Assembly: GCA_023392075.1 (NCBI GenBank)
Contig: JAEVZU010000208.1
Coordinates: 1 to 14,429, forward strand
DNA length: 14,429 nucleotides
Direction: 5' to 3'
Source of the DNA: Bacillota bacterium
GTDB lineage: Bacteria > Bacillota > Clostridia > Acetivibrionales > DSM-1351
Shown here: one piece after another, positions 13,284 to 14,429 of the stretch
Layout: every line of letters starts with the position of its first letter
Position numbering within the stretch: the stretch's first letter is position 1
Made by a program: the position numbers and the translations under genes
Notes under the pieces: model-generated
What the model was told of the DNA's origin: nothing
What the model saw: the letters and a program-made list of their open reading frames with translations, nothing else
The model's database searches: none

Positions 13284-14109
13284 AATGTTGAAGCTTATCG
13301 CACAAATACTGATTAATCTGTTTATGGTTGTATTCTCCATTACATGCCTGTTTCCGTTAATATGGATGTTTTACTCCTCATTGAAAACACAAAAGGAATT
13401 TAGTCTGGATATAATATCTTTACCCAAAATTCTGCACTTTGAGAACTTTATAGAAGCCATAAAAGTGGGCAGGATGCATATGTTTTTTGGAAATAGCCTG
13501 TTTAACAGTGTAATTTCCGTTGTGTTAATAATTATAATAGGGTTTGTTATTGCATATTTTCTTTCAAGGTATAACTTTAAAATGAGAAACCTTATATATG
13601 TACTATTCCTGTTTGGAATGCTTGTACCCGTACACAGCCTGCTAATACCTCTGTTTATTCAATTCAAGGTATTGTGGCTGCTGGACAAGAGGTTCACTTT
13701 AATATTGCCTTATGTGGCATTCGGTCTGCCCATGGCCATATTCCTGTTTGAAAGTTTTATTAAATCTGTGCCGGTGGAAATTGAGGAAGCTGCCTATCTT
13801 GATGGCAGCAGCACAAGTACCATTATTTTTAAAATAGTTCTGCCGGTATGCAGGCCTGTGCTGTCGACAATACTTATTCTGTCATTTTTAAATTCATGGA
13901 ATGAGTTTCCCTTTGCCCTGATTTTGCTTAGAAAGCAGAGTCTGAAGACCATTCCCATAGGGCTGTCAAACTTTAATGGGGCATATTCGGTAAATTATCC
14001 CCAATTGATGGCGGCAATGGTGATAGCGGTACTTCCGGTTATTATCATATATTTATTAGCTTCAAAAAGAATAATTGAAGGTATGACTGCCGGTTCGGTA
14101 AAAGGATAA
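13273..14109 (+). CDS. Sugar ABC transporter permease 2 (MalG/LacG type)
   Basis: This is the second channel subunit, pairing with permease 1 to form the heterodimeric membrane pore. It has 278 residues and six predicted helices. MalG-type features include LFPLIWMFYSSLKTQKEF (27-44), the EAA loop EIEEAAYLDGSSTSTIIFKI (169-188), SFLNSWNEFPFALIL, and a C-terminal tail RIIEGMTAGSVKG close to the usual (I/M)xGLTAGAVKG end. GGGAGGG (13259-13265) in the end of the upstream gene is its ribosome site. No ATPase gene follows, so the pair must work with an ATPase encoded elsewhere. Confidence 0.94.
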   Translation: MKLKMLKLIAQILINLFMVVFSITCLFPLIWMFYSSLKTQKEFSLDIISLPKILHFENFIEAIKVGRMHMFFGNSLFNSVISVVLIIIIGFVIAYFLSRYNFKMRNLIYVLFLFGMLVPVHSLLIPLFIQFKVLWLLDKRFTLILPYVAFGLPMAIFLFESFIKSVPVEIEEAAYLDGSSTSTIIFKIVLPVCRPVLSTILILSFLNSWNEFPFALILLRKQSLKTIPIGLSNFNGAYSVNYPQLMAAMVIAVLPVIIIYLLASKRIIEGMTAGSVKG

Positions 14110-14294
14110 TGTTCACGGGCGTCAGTTATGTAATGAATTGGTAAATAAGCTGAACTTATATACAAGACAATATAGCCTCTATTGACAATGTACAATACGT
14201 TTTTGAGTGGTTAATTTGCCCTGCGGCTGCTTTGGAATAGTGGAAAAATAGCCGGCGTGAGGCGTGTTATACATTTACAATAGAGGGTGAGTTT

Positions 14295-14324
14295 ATGTTA
14301 ACAAATAAAAAGGAAGGTGCTTGA
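14295..14324 (+). CDS. Possible nine-codon leader peptide before the next gene
   Basis: ATG 14295 opens MLTNKKEGA and stops at TGA 14322-14324, one base before the downstream ATG at 14326. AGAGGGTGAG (14282-14291) just upstream could serve as its ribosome site, and the downstream gene's AAGGAAGG lies inside it. An ORF this short may be chance; the close join to the next start is the only reason to list it. Confidence 0.2.
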   Translation: MLTNKKEGA

Positions 14325-14325
14325 A

Positions 14326-14429
14326 ATGGAGAGAGGTATTTATTTTGACGGCTGGTACAAGGATAATCACTGCTATCATCCCAGTTTGCCGCTGAGAAGC
14401 ATGCAGATGATCGAAGATCTGGAGAGATA
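14326..14429 (+). CDS. Start of an unrecognised protein, probably a carbohydrate-active enzyme; cut by window edge
   Basis: Only 34 complete codons are visible, from ATG 14326 with AAGGAAGG about eight bases upstream. The protein begins MERGIYFDGWYKDNHCYHPS and continues with LPLRSMQMIEDLER. There is no signal peptide, so it should be cytoplasmic. The early aromatic residues (FDGWY) and the following helix would suit the first strand and helix of a barrel-type glycoside hydrolase, and the place behind a sugar importer suggests it acts on the imported substrate. That role is inference from context; I cannot assign a family from so short a piece. The 216-base gap before it has a TTGACA (14182-14187) without a convincing -10, so it may be read from the importer promoter. 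Confidence 0.6.
   Translation, partial: MERGIYFDGWYKDNHCYHPSLPLRSMQMIEDLER

Overview
The window reads as a chromosomal segment of a low-GC Gram-positive bacterium, most likely a member of the Clostridia. This rests on the AT-rich base composition, strong GGAGG-type ribosome sites, sigma-A-like promoters, lipoprotein signal peptides of the L-x-A-C type, and the gene families present (YitT/DUF2179, a YesM/YesN-type two-component pair, and a sugar ABC transporter without its own ATPase). A cellulolytic or saccharolytic Ruminiclostridium-like genome would fit, but the sequence alone does not fix the genus. I see no rRNA, tRNA, transposase, phage gene or CRISPR array.

Left end (1-1390): the 5' part of a TagA/WecG-family glycosyltransferase gene (cell-wall or exopolysaccharide assembly) runs leftward off the edge. 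Divergent from it is a small protein gene of unknown family. Its promoter and ribosome site point to a start in a different reading frame from the main ORF, so it may be frameshifted.

Amino-acid uptake block (1391-3962): a complete three-gene polar amino-acid ABC transporter (binding lipoprotein, permease, ATPase). It has a promoter with adjacent dyad and direct repeats, a strong hairpin after the binding-protein gene, and an AT-rich terminator at the end. A YitT-family membrane protein gene follows as a separate unit.

Chemoreceptor block (4945-7233): a 380-base leader or intergenic region unusually rich in potential RNA structure precedes a full-length methyl-accepting chemotaxis protein. 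A GC-rich hairpin follows that gene.

Sugar sensing and uptake block (7234-14429): a YesM-type histidine kinase and a YesN-type AraC-family response regulator overlap by one base. They are followed by a sugar-binding lipoprotein and two permeases of a CUT1-type ABC importer, then by the start of an unrecognised protein that is probably an enzyme acting on the imported substrate. No ATPase is encoded here, so the importer probably borrows a shared MsmK/MsiK-type ATPase. The likely logic is that the kinase senses an extracellular carbohydrate, directly or through the binding protein, and the regulator switches on the importer and downstream enzyme. Strong intercistronic hairpins after the binding-protein gene and just before the first permease probably set the protein ratios.

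I did not find a clearly new multi-gene system. The most unusual signals are the frame conflict at 901-1005, the structured region at 4961-5128, and the tandem hairpins at 12348-12381.
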